DNA of 64,000 nt from NCBI RefSeq assembly GCF_949628215.1, contig NW_027441375.1, forward strand, positions 310,001 through 374,000, in the 5' to 3' direction. Shown piece after piece: positions 46,112 to 60,242 of the stretch. Source of the DNA: Phalacrocorax aristotelis (Eukaryota > Chordata > Aves > Suliformes > Phalacrocoracidae). The notes beneath the pieces are model-generated. The model did not search any database and had not been told where the DNA came from. It saw nothing but the letters and a program-made list of their open reading frames with translations. How positions within the stretch are numbered: the first letter of the stretch is position 1; every line of letters begins with the position of its first letter. The position numbers and the translations under genes were made by a program.

Positions 46112-48255
46112 GCACATTGTAGTGCCTCCCAGTACATCCCAGGTCCCTCCCAGTACTGGGAGGGACCTGGGATGTACTGGGAGGGAACTGGGATGTACTG
46201 GGATGTAATGGGACGGAACTGGGATGTAATGGGACGGAACTGGGAAAGAAGTGGTAGTGAACCGGGAGGGAATTGGGATGTACGGGGATGAACTGGTAGG
46301 GAACTGGGATGTACTGGCATGGAACGGGGATGTATTGGGATGTACAGGAACAGAACTGGAATGTACAGCGATGTATTGGCATGTACTGGCAGCGAGCTGG
46401 GATTTACTGGGATGTACTGGGAGGAAACTGGGATATACTGGGAGGAAACTGGGATATACTGGGAGGCACTGGGAGGGAAGTGGGTGTCAACTGGGACATT
46501 CCAGTTTCCTCCCAGTACATCCCAGTTCCCTACCAGTGCAGCCCAGTACATCCCAGATCCCTCCCAGTCCCTCCCAGTACATCCCAGTACATCCCAGTTC
46601 CCTCACAGTACATCCCAGTTCCCTCCCAGTTCACACACAGTTCACTCCCAGTTCCATTCCAGTACATCCCAGTACATGCCAGTTGCCTCCCAGTTTCCTC
46701 TAAGTACATCCCAGTACTTTAAAGTTCCCTCCCAGTACATCCCAGTTCACTCACAGTACATCCCAGTACTTCACAGTTCACTCCCACTACATCCCAGTAC
46801 GTCCCAGTTCCCCCTTGGTACATAACACTTCCCTCCCAATACATCCAAGTTCCCTCCCAGTACATCCCAATCCCCTCCCAGTACATCCCAGTTCCCTGCC
46901 AGTATGTCCCAGTACATCCCAGTTCCCTCCCAGTACATACCAGTTCCCTCCCAGTACATCCCAGTACATCCCAGTACGCACCAGTTCCCCTCAGTACATA
47001 ACACTTCCCTCCCAGTACATAACAGTACATCCCAGTGTCCTCACAGTACGTCCCAGTTCCCTCACAGTACATCCCAGTTCCCTACCAGTACATCCCAGTT
47101 CCCTCCCAGTTCACTCCCAGTACATAACAGTTACCTCCCAGTACATCCCAGTACATCCCAGTAGATCCTGGTACATCCCAAATCCCTGCCAGTTCCACCC
47201 GGTACAACCCAGTACAAGCCTGTACATCCTAGTTCCTCCACAGTACATCCCAGGGCATCCCCGCACATTGTAGTGCCTCCCAGTACATCCCAGTTCCCTC
47301 CCAAGACTGGGAGGGACCTGGGATGTACTGGGAGGGACCTGGGATGTACTGGGAGGGACCTGGGATGTACTGGGAGGGAACTGGGATGTACTGGGATGTA
47401 ATGGGACGGAACTGGGATGTATTGGGAGGCACTGGGAAAGAAGTGGTAGTGAACCGGGAGGGAATTGGGATGTACGGGGATGAACTGGTAGGAAACTGGG
47501 ATGTACTGGCATGGAACGGGGATGTATTGGGATGTACAGGAACGGAACTGGAATGTACTGCGATGTACTGGGATGTACTGGGAGCGAACTGGGATTTACT
47601 GGGATGTACTGGGAGGAAACTTGGATATACTGGGAGGAAACTGGGATATACTGGGAGGCATTGGGAGGGAAGTGGGTGTCAACTGGGACATTCCAGTTTC
47701 CTCCCAGTACATCCCAGTTCCCTACCAGTGCAGCCCAGTACATCCCAGTTCCCTCCCAGTCCGTCCCAATCCCCTCCCAGTACATCCCAGTTCCCTGCCA
47801 GTATGTCCCAGTACATCCCAGTTCCCTCCCAGTACATACCAGTTCCCTCCCACTACATCCCAGTACATCCTGGTACATCCCAGTTCCCACCCAGTACATC
47901 CTACTACATACCAGTTCCCTCCCAGTTCACTCCCAGTACATCCCAGTACTTCACAGTTCCCTCCCAGTACATCCCAGTACGTCCCAGTTCCCCTCAGTAC
48001 ATAACACTTCCCTCCCAGTACATACCAGTACATCCCAGTGTCCTCACAGTACGTCCCAGTTCCCTCCCAGTACATCCCAGTTCCCTACCAGTACATCCCA
48101 GTTCCCTCCCTGTTCCTTCCCAGTACATAACAGTTACCTCCCAGTACATCCCAGTAGATCCTGGTACATCCCAAATCCCTGCCAGTTCCACCCGGTACAA
48201 CCCAGTACAAGCCTGTACATCCTAGTTCCTCCACAGTACATCCCAGGGCATCCCC
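46112..48255. repeat. H3 unit (1151) and H1 unit (993)
   Basis: The H3 marker is near 46676 and the H1 marker near 47757. In the H1 unit the palindrome centre is mutated to CCAAGACTGG (47301-47310), the only such change noticed. Confidence 0.75.
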
Positions 48256-50027
48256 GCACATTGTAGTGCCTCCCAGTACATCCCAGGTCCCTCCCAGTAC
48301 TGGGAGGGACCTGGGATGTACTGGGAGGGAACTGGGACGTACTGGGAGGGAACTGGGATGTACTGGGAGGGACCTGGGTTGTACTGGGAGGGAATTGGGA
48401 TGTACTGGGATGTAATGGGACGGAACTGGGATGTAATGGGACGGAACTGGGAAAGAAGTGGTAGTGAACCGGGAGGGAATTGGGATGTACGGGGATGAAC
48501 TGGTACGGAACTGGGATGTACTGGCATGGAATGGGGATGTATTGGGATGTACAGGAACAGAACTGGAATGTACAGCGATGTATTGGCATGTACTGGCAGC
48601 GAGCTGGGATTTACTGGGATGTACTGGGAGTAAACTGGGATATACTGGGAGGAAACTGGGATATACTGGGAGGCACTGGGAGGGAAGTGGGTGTCAACTG
48701 GGACATTCCAGTTTCCTCCCAGTACATCCCAGTAGATCCTGGTACATCCCAAATCCCTGCCAGTTCCACCCGGTACAACCCAGTACAAGCCTGTACATCC
48801 TAGTTCCTCCACAGTACATCCCACGGCATCCCCGCACATTGAAGTGCCTCCCAGTACATCCCAGGTCCCTCCCAGTACTGGGAGGGAACTGGGATGTACT
48901 GGGAGGGAACTGGGATGTACTGGGATGTAATGGGACGGAACTGGGATGTAATGGGACGGAACTGGGAAAGAAGTGGTAGCGAACCGGGTGGGAATTGGGA
49001 TGTACGGGGATGAACTGGTAGGGAACTGGGATGTACTGGCATGGAACGGGGATGTATTGGGATGTACAGGAACAGAACTGGAATGTACAGCGATGTATTG
49101 GGATGTACTGGCAGCGAGCTGGGATTTACTGGGATGTACTGGGAGGAAACTGGGATATACTGGGAGGCACTGGGAGGGAAGTGGGTGTCAACTGGGACAT
49201 CCCAGATCCCTCCCAGTCCCTCCCAGTCCCTCCCAGTTCCCTCACAGTTCACACACAGTTCACTCCCAGTTCCATTCCAGTACATCCCAGTACATGCCAG
49301 TTGCCTCCCAGTTTCCTCTAAGTACATCCCAGTACTTTAAAGTTCCCTCCCAGTACATCCCAGTTCCCTCACAGTACATCCCAGTACTTCACAGTTCACT
49401 CCCACTACATCCCAGTACGTCCCAGTTCCCCCTTGGTACATAACACTTCCCTCCCAATACATCCAAGTTCCCTCCCAGTACATCGCAATCCCCTCCCAGT
49501 ACATCCCAGTTCCCTCCCAGTACATACCAGTTCCCTCCCAGTACATCCCAGTTCCCTCCCAGTTCCCTCCCAGTACATCCCAGTTCCCTCCCAGTACATA
49601 CCAGTTCCCTCTCAGTACATCCCAGTACATCCTGGTACATCCCAGTTCCCACCCAGTACATCCTACTACATACCAGTTCCCTCCCAGTTCACTCCCAGTA
49701 CATCCCAGTACTTCACAGTTCCATCCCAGTACATCCCAGTACGCACCAGTTCCCCTCTGTACATAACACTTCCCTCCCAGTACATAACAGTACATCCCAG
49801 TGTCCTCACAGTACGTCCCAGTTCCCTCACAGTACATCCCAGTACCCTACCAGTACGTCCCAGTTCCCTCCCAGTTCCCACCCAGTACATAACAGTTCCC
49901 TCCCAGTACATCCCAGTACATCCCAGTAGATCCTGGTACATCCCAAATCCCTGCCAGTTCCACCCGGTACAACCCAGTACAAGCCTGTACATCCTAGTTC
50001 CTCCACAGTACATCCCAGGGCATCCCC
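48256..50027. repeat. Truncated unit (578) and H3 unit (1194)
   Basis: The 48256 unit has a G-rich arm but almost no C-rich arm, like 16305-16829. The H3 marker is near 49293. Confidence 0.75.
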
Positions 50028-52416
50028 GCACATTGTAGTGCCTCCCAGTACATCCCAGGTCCCTCCCAGTACTGGGAGGGACCTGGGATGTACTGGGAGG
50101 GAACTGGGACGTACTGGGAGGGAACTGAGATGTACTGGGATGTAATGGGACGGAACTGGGATGTATTGGGAGACACTGGGAAAGAAGTGGTAGTGAACCG
50201 GGAGGGAATTGGGATGTACGGGGATGAACTGGTAGGAAACTGGGATGTACTGGCATGGAACGGGGATGTATTGGGATGTACAGGAACAGAACTGGAATGT
50301 ACAGCGATGTATTGGCATGTACTGGCAGCGAGCTGGGATTTACTGGGATGTACTGGGAGGAAACTGGGATATACTGGGAGGAACTGGGAGGGAAGTGGGT
50401 GTCAACTGGGACATTCCAGTTTCCTCCCAGTACATCCCAGTTCCCTACCAGTGCAGCCCAGTACATCCCAGTTCCCTCCCAGTCCGTCCCAATCCCCTCC
50501 CAGTATAACCCAGTTCCCTGCCAGTATGTCCCAGTACATCCCAGTTCCCTCCCAGTAAATCCCAGTTCCCTCCCAGTACATCCCAGTACATCCCAGTTCC
50601 CAGCCAGTACATCCTACTACATACCAGTTCCCTCCCAGTTCACTCCCAGTACATCCCAGTACTTCACAGTTCCCTCCCAGTACATCCCACTACGTCCCAG
50701 TTCCCCTCAGTACATAACACTTCCCTCCCAGTACATAACAGTACATCCCAGTGTCCTCACAGTACGTCCCAGTTCCCTCACAGTACATCCCAGTTTCCTC
50801 CCAGTACATCCCAGTTCCCTCCCTGTTCCTTCCCAGTACATAACAGTTACCTCCCAGTACATCCCAGTACATCCCAGTAGATCCTGGTACATCCCAAATC
50901 CCTGCCAGTTCCACCCGGTACAACCCAGTACAAGCCTGTACATCCTAGTTCCTCCACAGTACATCCCAGGGCATCCCCGCACATTGTAGTGCCTCCCAGT
51001 ACATCCCAGATCCCTCCCAGTACATCCCAGATCCCTCCCAGTCTGTCCCAGTACGTCCCAGTACATCCCAGTTCCCTCACAGTACATCCCAGTTCCCTCA
51101 CAGTTCACACACAGTTCACTCCCAGTTCCATTCCAGTACATCCCAGTACATGCCACTTTCCTCCAAGTAAATCCCAGTTCCCTCCCACTACATCCAAGTT
51201 CCCTCCCACTTCCCTCTAAGTACATCCCAGTACTTCACAGTTCACTCCCAGTACATCCCAGTTCCCCCTCGGTACATAACAATTCCCTCCCAGTACACCC
51301 CAGTACATCCCAGTTCCCTCCCAGTATGTCCCACTACATCCCAGTTCCCTCCCAGTCCATCCCAGTTCCCTCCCAGTAAATCCCAATTCCCAACACTTTC
51401 CACCCAGTACATCCCAGTTCCCTCCCAGTACATACCAGTTCCCTCTAAGTACATCCCAGTACTTCACAGTTCCCTCCCAGTTCACTCCCAGTACACAACA
51501 GTTACCTCCCAGTACATCCCAGTACATCCTAGTAGATACTAGGACATTTCAAATCCCTGCCAGTTCCACCCGGTACAACCCAGTACAAGCCTGTACATCC
51601 TAGTTCCTCCACAGTACATCCCTGTGCATCCCCGCACATTGTAGTGCCTTCCAGTACATCCCTGGTCCCTCCCAGTTCACTCCCAGTACATAACAGATAC
51701 CTCCCAGTACATCCCAGTACATCCCAGTAGATCCTGGTACATCCCAAATCCCTGCCAGTTCCACCCGGTACAACCCAGTACAAGCCTGTACATCCTAGTT
51801 CCTCCACAGTACATCCCAGGGCATCCCCGCACATTGTAGTGCCTCCCAGTACATCCCAGTTCCCTCCCAGTACTGGGAGGGACCTAGGATTAACGGGGAG
51901 GGACCTGGGATGTACTGGGATGTAATGGGACGGAACTGGGATGTATTGGGAGGCACTGGGAAAGAAGTGGTAGCGAACCGGGAGGGAATTGGGATGTACG
52001 GGGATGAACTGGTAGGGAACTGGGATGTACTGGCATGGAACGGGGATGTATTGGGATGTACAGGAACGGAACTGGAATGTACTGGGATGTACTGGGAGCA
52101 AACTGGGATTTACTGGGATGTACTGGGAGGAAACTGGGAGGAAATTGGGTGTCAACTGGGACATTCCAGTTTCCTCCCAGTACATCCCAGTTCCCTACCA
52201 GTGCATCCCAGTCCGTCCCAGTTCCCTCCCAGTCCGTCCCAGTACATCCCAGTTCCCTCCCAGTTCACTCCCAGTACATAACAGTTACCTCCCAGTACAT
52301 CCCAGTACATCCCAGTAGATCCTGGTACATCCCAAATCCATGCCAGTTCCACCCGGTACAACCCAGTACAAGCCTGTACATCCTAGTTCCTCCACAGTAC
52401 ATCCCAGGGCATCCCC
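50028..52416. repeat. H1, arm-less H2 tail, 195-base unit, H4 unit
   Basis: Units of 951, 655, 195 and 588 bases. The order from the 655-base tail to the 195-base unit recurs at 59393-60242. The H4 rare variant is at 51883-51898. Confidence 0.8.
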
Positions 52417-55367
52417 GCACATTGTAGCGCCTCCCAGTACATCCCAGTTCCCTCCCAGTACTGGGAGGGACCTGGGACGTACTGGGAGGGAACTGAGATG
52501 TACTGGGATGTAATGGGACGGAACTGGGATGTATTGGGAGGCACTGGGAAAGAAGTGGTAGTGAACCGGGAGGGAATTGGGATGTACGGGGATGAACTGG
52601 TAGGAAACTGGGATGTACTGGCATGGAACGGGGATGTATTGGGATGGACAGGAACAGAACTGGAATGTACAGCGATGTATTGGGATGTACTGGGAGCGAG
52701 CTGGGATTTACTGGGATGTACTGGGAGGAAACTGGGATATACTGGGAGGAAACTGGGATATACTGGGAGGCATTGGGAGGGAAGTGGGTGTCAACTGGTA
52801 CATTCCAGTTTCCTCCCAGTACATCCCTGTTCCCTACCAGTGCAGCCCAGTACATCCCAGTTCCCACCCAGTACATCCTACTACATACCAGTTCCCTCCC
52901 AGTTCACTCCCAGTACATCCCAGTACTTCACAGTTCCCTTCCAGTACATCCCAGTACGTCCCAGTTCCCCTCAGTACATAACACTTCCCTCCCAGTACAT
53001 ACCAGTACATCCCAGTGTCCTCACAGTACGTCCCAGTTCCCTCCCAGTACATCCCAGTTCCCTCCCAGTTCCTTCCCAGTACATAACAGTTACCTCCCAG
53101 TACATCCCAGTACATCCCAGTAGATCCTGGTACGTCCCAAATCCCTGCTAGTTCCACCCGGTACAACCCAGTACAAGCCTGTACATCCTAGTTCCTCCAC
53201 AGTACATCCCAGGGCATCCCCGCACATTGTAGTGCCTCCCAGTACATCCCAGTTCCCTCCCAGTACTGGGAGGGACCTGGGATGTACTGGGAGGGAACTG
53301 GGATGTACTGGGAGGGAACTGGGATGTACTGGGATGTAATGGGACGGAACTGGGATGTAATGGGACGGAACTGGGAAAGAAGTGGTAGCGAACCGGGTGG
53401 GAATTGGGATGTACGGGGATGAACTGGTAGGGAACTGGGATGTACTGGCATGGAACGGGGATGTATTGGGATGTACAGGAACAGAACTGGAATGTACAGC
53501 GATGTATTGGCATGTACTGGCAGCGAGCTGGGATTTACTGGGATGTACTGGGAGGAAACTGGGATATACTGGGAGGCACTGGGAGGGAAGTGGGTGTCAA
53601 CTGGGACATCCCAGATCCCTCCCAGTCCCTCCCAGTCCCTCCCAGTCCCTCCCAGTTCCCTCACAGTTCACACACAGTTCACTCCCAGTTCCATTCCAGT
53701 ACATCCCAGTACATGCCAGTTGCCTCCCAGTTTCCTCTAAGTACATCCCAGTACTTCACAGTTCACTCCCACTACATCCCAGTACGTCCCAGTTCCCCCT
53801 TGGTACATAACACTTCCCTCCCAATACATCCAAGTTCCCTCCCAGTACATCCCAATCCCCTCCCAGTACATCCCAGTTCCCTCCCAGTACATACCAGTTC
53901 CCTCCCAGTACATCCCAGTTCCCTCCCAGTTCCCTCCCAGTACATCCCAGTTCCCTCCCAGTACATACCAGTTCCCTCCTAGTACATCCCAGTACATCCT
54001 GGTACATCCCAGTTCCCACCCAGTACATCCTACTACATACCAGTTCCCTCCCAGTTCACTCCCAGTACATCCCAGTACTTCACAGTTCCATCCCAGTACA
54101 TCCCAGTACGCACCAGTTCCCCTCTGTAGATAACACTTCCCTCCCAGTACATAACAGTACATCCCAGTGTCCTCACAGTACGTCCCAGTTCCCTCACAGT
54201 ACATCCCAGTACCCTACCAGTACGTCCCAGTTCCCTCCCAGTTCCCTCCCAGTACATAACAGTTCCCTCCCAGTACATCCCAGTACATCCCAGTAGATCC
54301 TGGTACATCCCAAATCCCTGCCAGTTCCACCCGGTACAACCCAGTACAAGCCTGTACATCCTAGTTCCTCCACAGTACATCCCAGGGCATCCCCGCACAT
54401 TGTAGTGCCTCCCAGTACATCCCAGGTCCCTCCCAGTACTGAGAGGGACCTGGGATGTACTGGGAGGGAACTGGGACGTACTGGGAGGGAACTGGGATGT
54501 ACTGGGATGTAATGGGACGGAACTGGGATGTATTGGGAGACACTGGGAAAGAAGTGGTAGTGAACCGGGAGGGAATTGGGATGTACGGGGATGAACTGGT
54601 AGGAAACTGGGATGTACTGGCATGGAACGGGGATGTATTGGGATGTACAGGAACGGAACTGGAATGTCCTGCGATGTACTGGGATGTACTGGGAGCAAAC
54701 TGGGATTTACTGGGATGTACTGGGAGGAAACTGGGATATACTGGGAGGAAACTGGGATATACTGGGAGGCATTGGGAGGGAAGTGGGTGTCAACTGGGAC
54801 ATTCCAGTTTCCTCCCAGTACATCTCAGTTCCCTACCAGTGCAGCCCAGTACATCCCAGTTCCCTCCCAGTCCGTCCCAATCCCCTCCCAGTACATCCCA
54901 GTTCCCTGCCAGTATGTCACAGTACATCCCAGTTCCCTCCCAGTACATACCAGTTCCCTCCCAGTACATCCCAGTTCCCTCCCACTACATCCCAGTACAT
55001 CCCAGTTCCCTCCCAGTACATACCAGTTCCCTCCCAGTACATCCCAGTACATCCTGGTACATCCCAGTTCCCATCCAGTACATCCTACTACATACCAGTT
55101 CCCTCCCAGTTCACTCCTAGTACATCCCAGTACTTCACAGTTCCCTCCCAGTACATACCAGTACATCCCAGTGTCCTCACAGTACGTCCCAGTTCCCTCC
55201 CAGTACATCCCAGTTCCCTCCCTGTTCCTTCCCAGTACATAACAGTTACCTCCCAGTACATCCCAGTAGATCCTGGTACATCCCAAATCCCTGCCAGTTC
55301 CACCCGGTACAACCCAGTACAAGCCTGTACATCCTAGTTCCTCCACAGTACATCCCAGGGCATCCCC
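52417..55367. repeat. Short H1 (805), H3 (1173), H1 (973)
   Basis: The first unit lacks the central part of the H1 C-rich arm. The H3 unit resembles that at 48834, with corresponding frames about 4.37-4.40 kb apart. Confidence 0.7.
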
Positions 55368-56607
55368 GCACATTGTAGTGCCTCCCAGTACATCCCAGTT
55401 CCCTCCCAGTACTGGGAGGGAACTGGGATGTACTGGGAGGGAACTGGGACGTACTGGGAAGGAACTGGGATGTACTGGGTTGTAATGGGACGGAACTGGG
55501 ATGTAATGGGACGGAACTGGGAAAGAAGTGGTAGTGAACCGGGAGGGAATTGGGATGTACGGGGATGAACTGGTAGGGAACTGGGATGTACTGGCATGGA
55601 ACGGGGATGTATTGGGATGTACAGGAACGGAACTGGAATGTATTGGGATGTACTGGGAGCAAACTGGGATTTACTGGGATGTACTGGGAGGAAACTGGGA
55701 GGAAAGTGGGTGTCAACTGGGACATTCCAGTTTCCTCCCAGTACATCCCAGTTCCCTACCAGTGCATCCCAGTCCGTCCCAGTTCCCTCCCAGTCCGTCC
55801 CAGTACATCCCAGTTCCCTCCCAGTTCACTCCCAGTACATAACAGATACCTCCCAGTACATCCTAGTACATCCCAGTAGATCCTGGTACATCCCAAATCC
55901 ATGCCAGTTCCACCCGGTACAACCCAGTACAAGCCTGTACATCCTAGTTCCTCCACAGTACATCCCAGGGCATCCCCGCACATTGTAGTGCCTCCCAGTA
56001 CATCCCAGTTCCCTCCCAGTACTGGGAGGGACCTAGGATTAACGGGGAGGGACCTGGGATGTACTGGGAGGGACCTGGGATGTAATGGGAGGGACCTGGG
56101 ATGTACTGGGATGTAATGGGACGGAACTGGGATGTATTGGGAGGCACTGGGAAAGAAGTGGTAGCGAACCGGGAGGGAATTGGGATGTACGGGGATGAAC
56201 TGGTAGGGAACTGGGATGTACTGGCATGGAACGGGGATGTATTGGGATGTACAGGAACGGAACTGGAATGTACTGGGATGTACTGGGAGCAAACTGGGAT
56301 TTACTGGGATGTACTGGGAGGAAACTGGGAGGAAATTGGGTGTCAACTGGGACATTCCAGTTTCCTCCCAGTACATCCCAGTTCCCTACCAGTGCATCCC
56401 AGTCCGTCCCAGTTCCCTCCCAGTCCGTCCCAGTACATCCCAGTTCCCTCCCAGTTCACTCCCAGTACATAACAGATACCTCCCAGTACATCCCAGTACA
56501 TCCCAGTAGATCCTGGTACATCCCAAATCCCTGCCAGTTCCACCCGGTACAACCCAGTACAAGCCTGTACATCCTAGTTCCTCCACAGTACATCCCAGGG
56601 CATCCCC
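55368..56607. repeat. Two consecutive H4-like units (610, 630)
   Basis: Both end with TACATAACAGATACC, a form otherwise seen only at 20216 and 51688. The second carries the CCTAGGATTAACGGGG variant at 56032-56047. Confidence 0.8.
55381..55440. repeat. Perfect 60-base palindrome
   Basis: Thirty base pairs each side of the AGT|ACT centre at 55410/55411, no mismatch. Confidence 0.9.
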
Positions 56608-59392
56608 GCACATTGTAGTGCCTCGCAGTACATCCCAGGTCCCTCCCAGTACTGGGAGGGAACGGGGATGTACTGGGAGGGAACTGGGATGTACTGGGAG
56701 GGAACTGGGATGTACTGGGATGTAATGGGACGGAACTGGGATGTATTGGGAGGCACTGGGAAAGAAGTGGTAGTGAACCGGGAGGGAATTGGGATGTACG
56801 GGGATGAACTGGTAGGAAACTGGGATGTACTGGCATGGAACGGGGATGTATTGGGATGTACAGGAACAGAACTGGAATGTACTGCATGTACTGGGAGCGA
56901 ACTGGGATTTACTGGGATGTACTGGGAGGAAACTGGGATATACTGGGAGGAAACTGGGATATACTGGGAGGCATTGGGAGGGAAGTGGGTGTCAACTGGG
57001 ACATTCCAGTTTCCTCCCAGTACATCCCAGTTCCCTACCAGTGCAGCCCAGTACATCCCAGTTCCCTCCCAGTCCGTCCCAATACCCTCCCAGTACATCC
57101 CAGTTCCCTGCCAGTATGTCCCAGTACATCCCAGTTCCCTCCCAGTACATACCAGTTCCCTCCCAGTACATCCCAGTTCCCTCCCAGTTCCCTCCCACTA
57201 CATCCCAGTACATCCCAGTTCCCTGCCAGTATGTCCCAGTACATCCCAGTACATACCAGTTCCCTCCCAGTAAATCCCAGTTCTCTCCCAGTACATCCCA
57301 GTACATCCCAGTTCCCTCCCAGTTCACTCCCAGTACATCCCAGTACTTCACAGTTCCCTCCCAGTACATCCCAGTACGTCCCAGTTCCCCTCAGTACATA
57401 ACACTTCCCTCCCAGTACATAACAGTACATCCCAGTGTCCTCACAGTACGTCCCAGTTCCCTCACAGTACATCCCAGTTTCCTCCCAGTACATCCCAGTT
57501 CCCTCCCTGTTCCTTCCCAGTACATAACAGTTACCTCCCAGTACATCCCAGTACATCCCAGTAGATCCTGGTACATCCCAAATCCCTGCCAGTTCCACCC
57601 GGTACAACCCAGTACAAGCCTGTACATCCTAGTTCCTCCACGGTATATCCCAGGACATCCCCGCACATTGTAGTGCCTCCCAGTACATCCCAGGTCCCTC
57701 CCAGTACTGGGAGGGACCTGGGATGTACTGGGAGGGAACTGGGATGTACTGGGATGTAATGGGACGGAACTGGGATGTATTGGGAGGCACTGGGAAAGAA
57801 GTGGTAGTGAACCGGGAGGGAATTGGGATGTACGGGGATGAACTGGTAGGAAACTGGGATGTACTGGCATGGAACGGGGATGTATTGGGATGTACAGGAA
57901 CGGAACTGGAATGTACGGCGATGTATTGGGATGTACTGGGAGCGAACTGGGATTTACTGGGATGTACTGGGAGGAAACTGGGATATACTGGGAGGAAACT
58001 GGGATATACTGGGAGGAACCTGGGAGGGAAGTGGGTGTCAACTGGGACATTCCAGTTTCCTCCCAGTACATCCCAGTTCCCTACCAGTGCAGCCCAGTAC
58101 ATCCCAGATCCCTCCCAGTCCCTCCCAGTACATCCCAGTACATCCCAGTTCCCTCACAGTACATCCCAGTTCCCTCCCAGTTCACACACAGTTCACTCCC
58201 AGTTCCATTCCAGTACATCCCAGTACATGCCAGTTGCCTCCCAGTTTCCTCTAAGTACATCCCAGTACTTTAAAGTTCCCTCCCAGTACATCCCAGTTCC
58301 CTCCCAGTACAGCCCAGTACTTCACAGTTCACTCCCACTACATCCCAGTACGTCCCAGTTCCCCCTTGGTACATAACACTTCCCTCCCAATACATCCAAG
58401 TTCCCTCCCAGTACATCCCAATCCCCTCCCAGTACATCCCAGTTCCCTGCCAGTATGTCCCAGTACATCCCAGTTCCCTCCCAGTACATCCCAGGTCCCT
58501 CCCAGTACTGGGATGTACTGGGATGTAATGGGACGGAACTGGGATGTATTGGGAGGCACTGGGAAAGAAGTGGTAGCGAACCGGGAGGGAATTGGGATGT
58601 ACGGGGATGAACTGGTAGGGAACTGGGATGTACTGGCATGGAACGGGGATGTATTGGGATGTACAGGAACGGAACTGGAATGTACCGGGATGTACTGGGA
58701 GCAAACTGGGATTTACTGGGATGTACTGGGAGGAAACTGGGATATACTGGGAGGAAACTGGGATATACTGGGAGGCACTGGGAGGGAAGTGGGTGTCAAC
58801 TGGGACATTCCAGTTTCCTCCCAGTACATCCCAGTTCCCTACCAGTGCAGCCCAGTACATCCCAGTTCCCTCCCAGACCGTCCCAATCCCCTCCCAGTAC
58901 ATCCCAGTTCCCTGCCAGTATGTCCCAGTACATCCCAGTTCCCTCCCAGTACATACCAGTTCCCTCCCAGTACATCCCAGTTCCCTCCCAGTACATCCCA
59001 GTACATCCCAGTTCCCACCCAGTACATCCTACTACATACCAGTTCCCTCCCAGTACATCCCAGTACATCCCAGTACTTCACAGTTCCCTCCCAGTACATC
59101 CCACTACGTCCCAGTTCCCCTCAGTACATAACACTTCCCTCCCAGTACATAACAGTACATCCCAGTGTCCTCACAGTACGTCCCAGTTCCCTCACAGTAC
59201 ATCCCAGTTTCCTACCAGTACATCCCAGTTCCCTCCCTGTTCCTTCCCAGTACATAACAGTTACCTCCCAGTACATCCCAGTACATCCCAGTAGATCCTG
59301 GTACATCCCAAATCCCTGCCAGTTCCACCCGGTACAACCCAGTACAAGCCTGTACATCCTAGTTCCTCCACAGTACATCCCAGGGCATCCCC
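56608..59392. repeat. H1 unit (1055) and fused H3-H1 unit (1730)
   Basis: In the second unit the H3 C-rich arm runs directly into a new palindrome and G-rich arm near 58500 without the usual marker stretch, then continues as H1. This looks like an unequal recombination product. Confidence 0.75.
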
Positions 59393-60242
59393 GCACATTG
59401 TAGTGCCTCCCAGTACATCCCAGATCCCTCCCAGTACATCCCAGATCCCTCCCAGTCTGTCCCAGTACGTCCCAGTACATCCCAGTTCCCTCACAGTACA
59501 TCCCAGTTCCCTCACAGTTCACACACAGTTCACTCCCAGTTCCATTCCAGTACATCCCAGTACATGCCACTTTCCTCCAAGTAAATCCCAGTACCCTCCC
59601 ACTACATTCAAGTTCCCTCCCACTTCCCTCTAAGTACATCCCAGTACTTCACAGTTCACTCCCAGTACATCCCAGTTCCCCCTCGGTAAATAACAATTCC
59701 CTCCCAGTACACCTCAGTACATCCCAGTTCCCTCCCAGTATGTCCCACTACATCCCAGTTCCCTCCCAGTCCATCCCAGTTCCCTCCCAGTAAATCCCAA
59801 TTCCCAACACTTTCCACCCAGTACATCCCAGTTCCCTCCCAGTACATACCAGTTCCCTCTAAGTACATCCCAGTACTTCACAGTTCCCTCCCAGTTCACT
59901 CCCAGTACACAACAGTTACCTCCCAGTACATCCCAGTACATCCTAGTAGATACTAGGACATTTCAAATCCCTGCCAGTTCCACCCGGTACAACCGAGTGC
60001 AAGCCTGTACATCCTAGTTCCTCCACAGTACATCCCTGTGCATCCCCGCACATTGTAGTGCCTTCCAGTACATCCCAGGTCCCTCCCAGTTCACTCCCAG
60101 TACATAACAGTTACCTCCCAGTACATCCCAGTACATCCCAGTAGATCCTGGTACATCCCAAATCCCTGCCAGTTCCACCCGGTACAACCCAGTACAAGCC
60201 TGTACATCCTAGTTCCTCCACAGTACATCCCAGGGCATCCCC
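59393..60242. repeat. Arm-less H2 tail (655) and 195-base unit
   Basis: Same pair as 50979-51828, offset 8414 bases. Confidence 0.85.

Noticed and set aside
44803..46122. 439-codon plus-strand frame through copy C into the array
   Set aside because: The homologous sequence in copies A and B has different frames because of indels, and the C-terminal part is array repeat.
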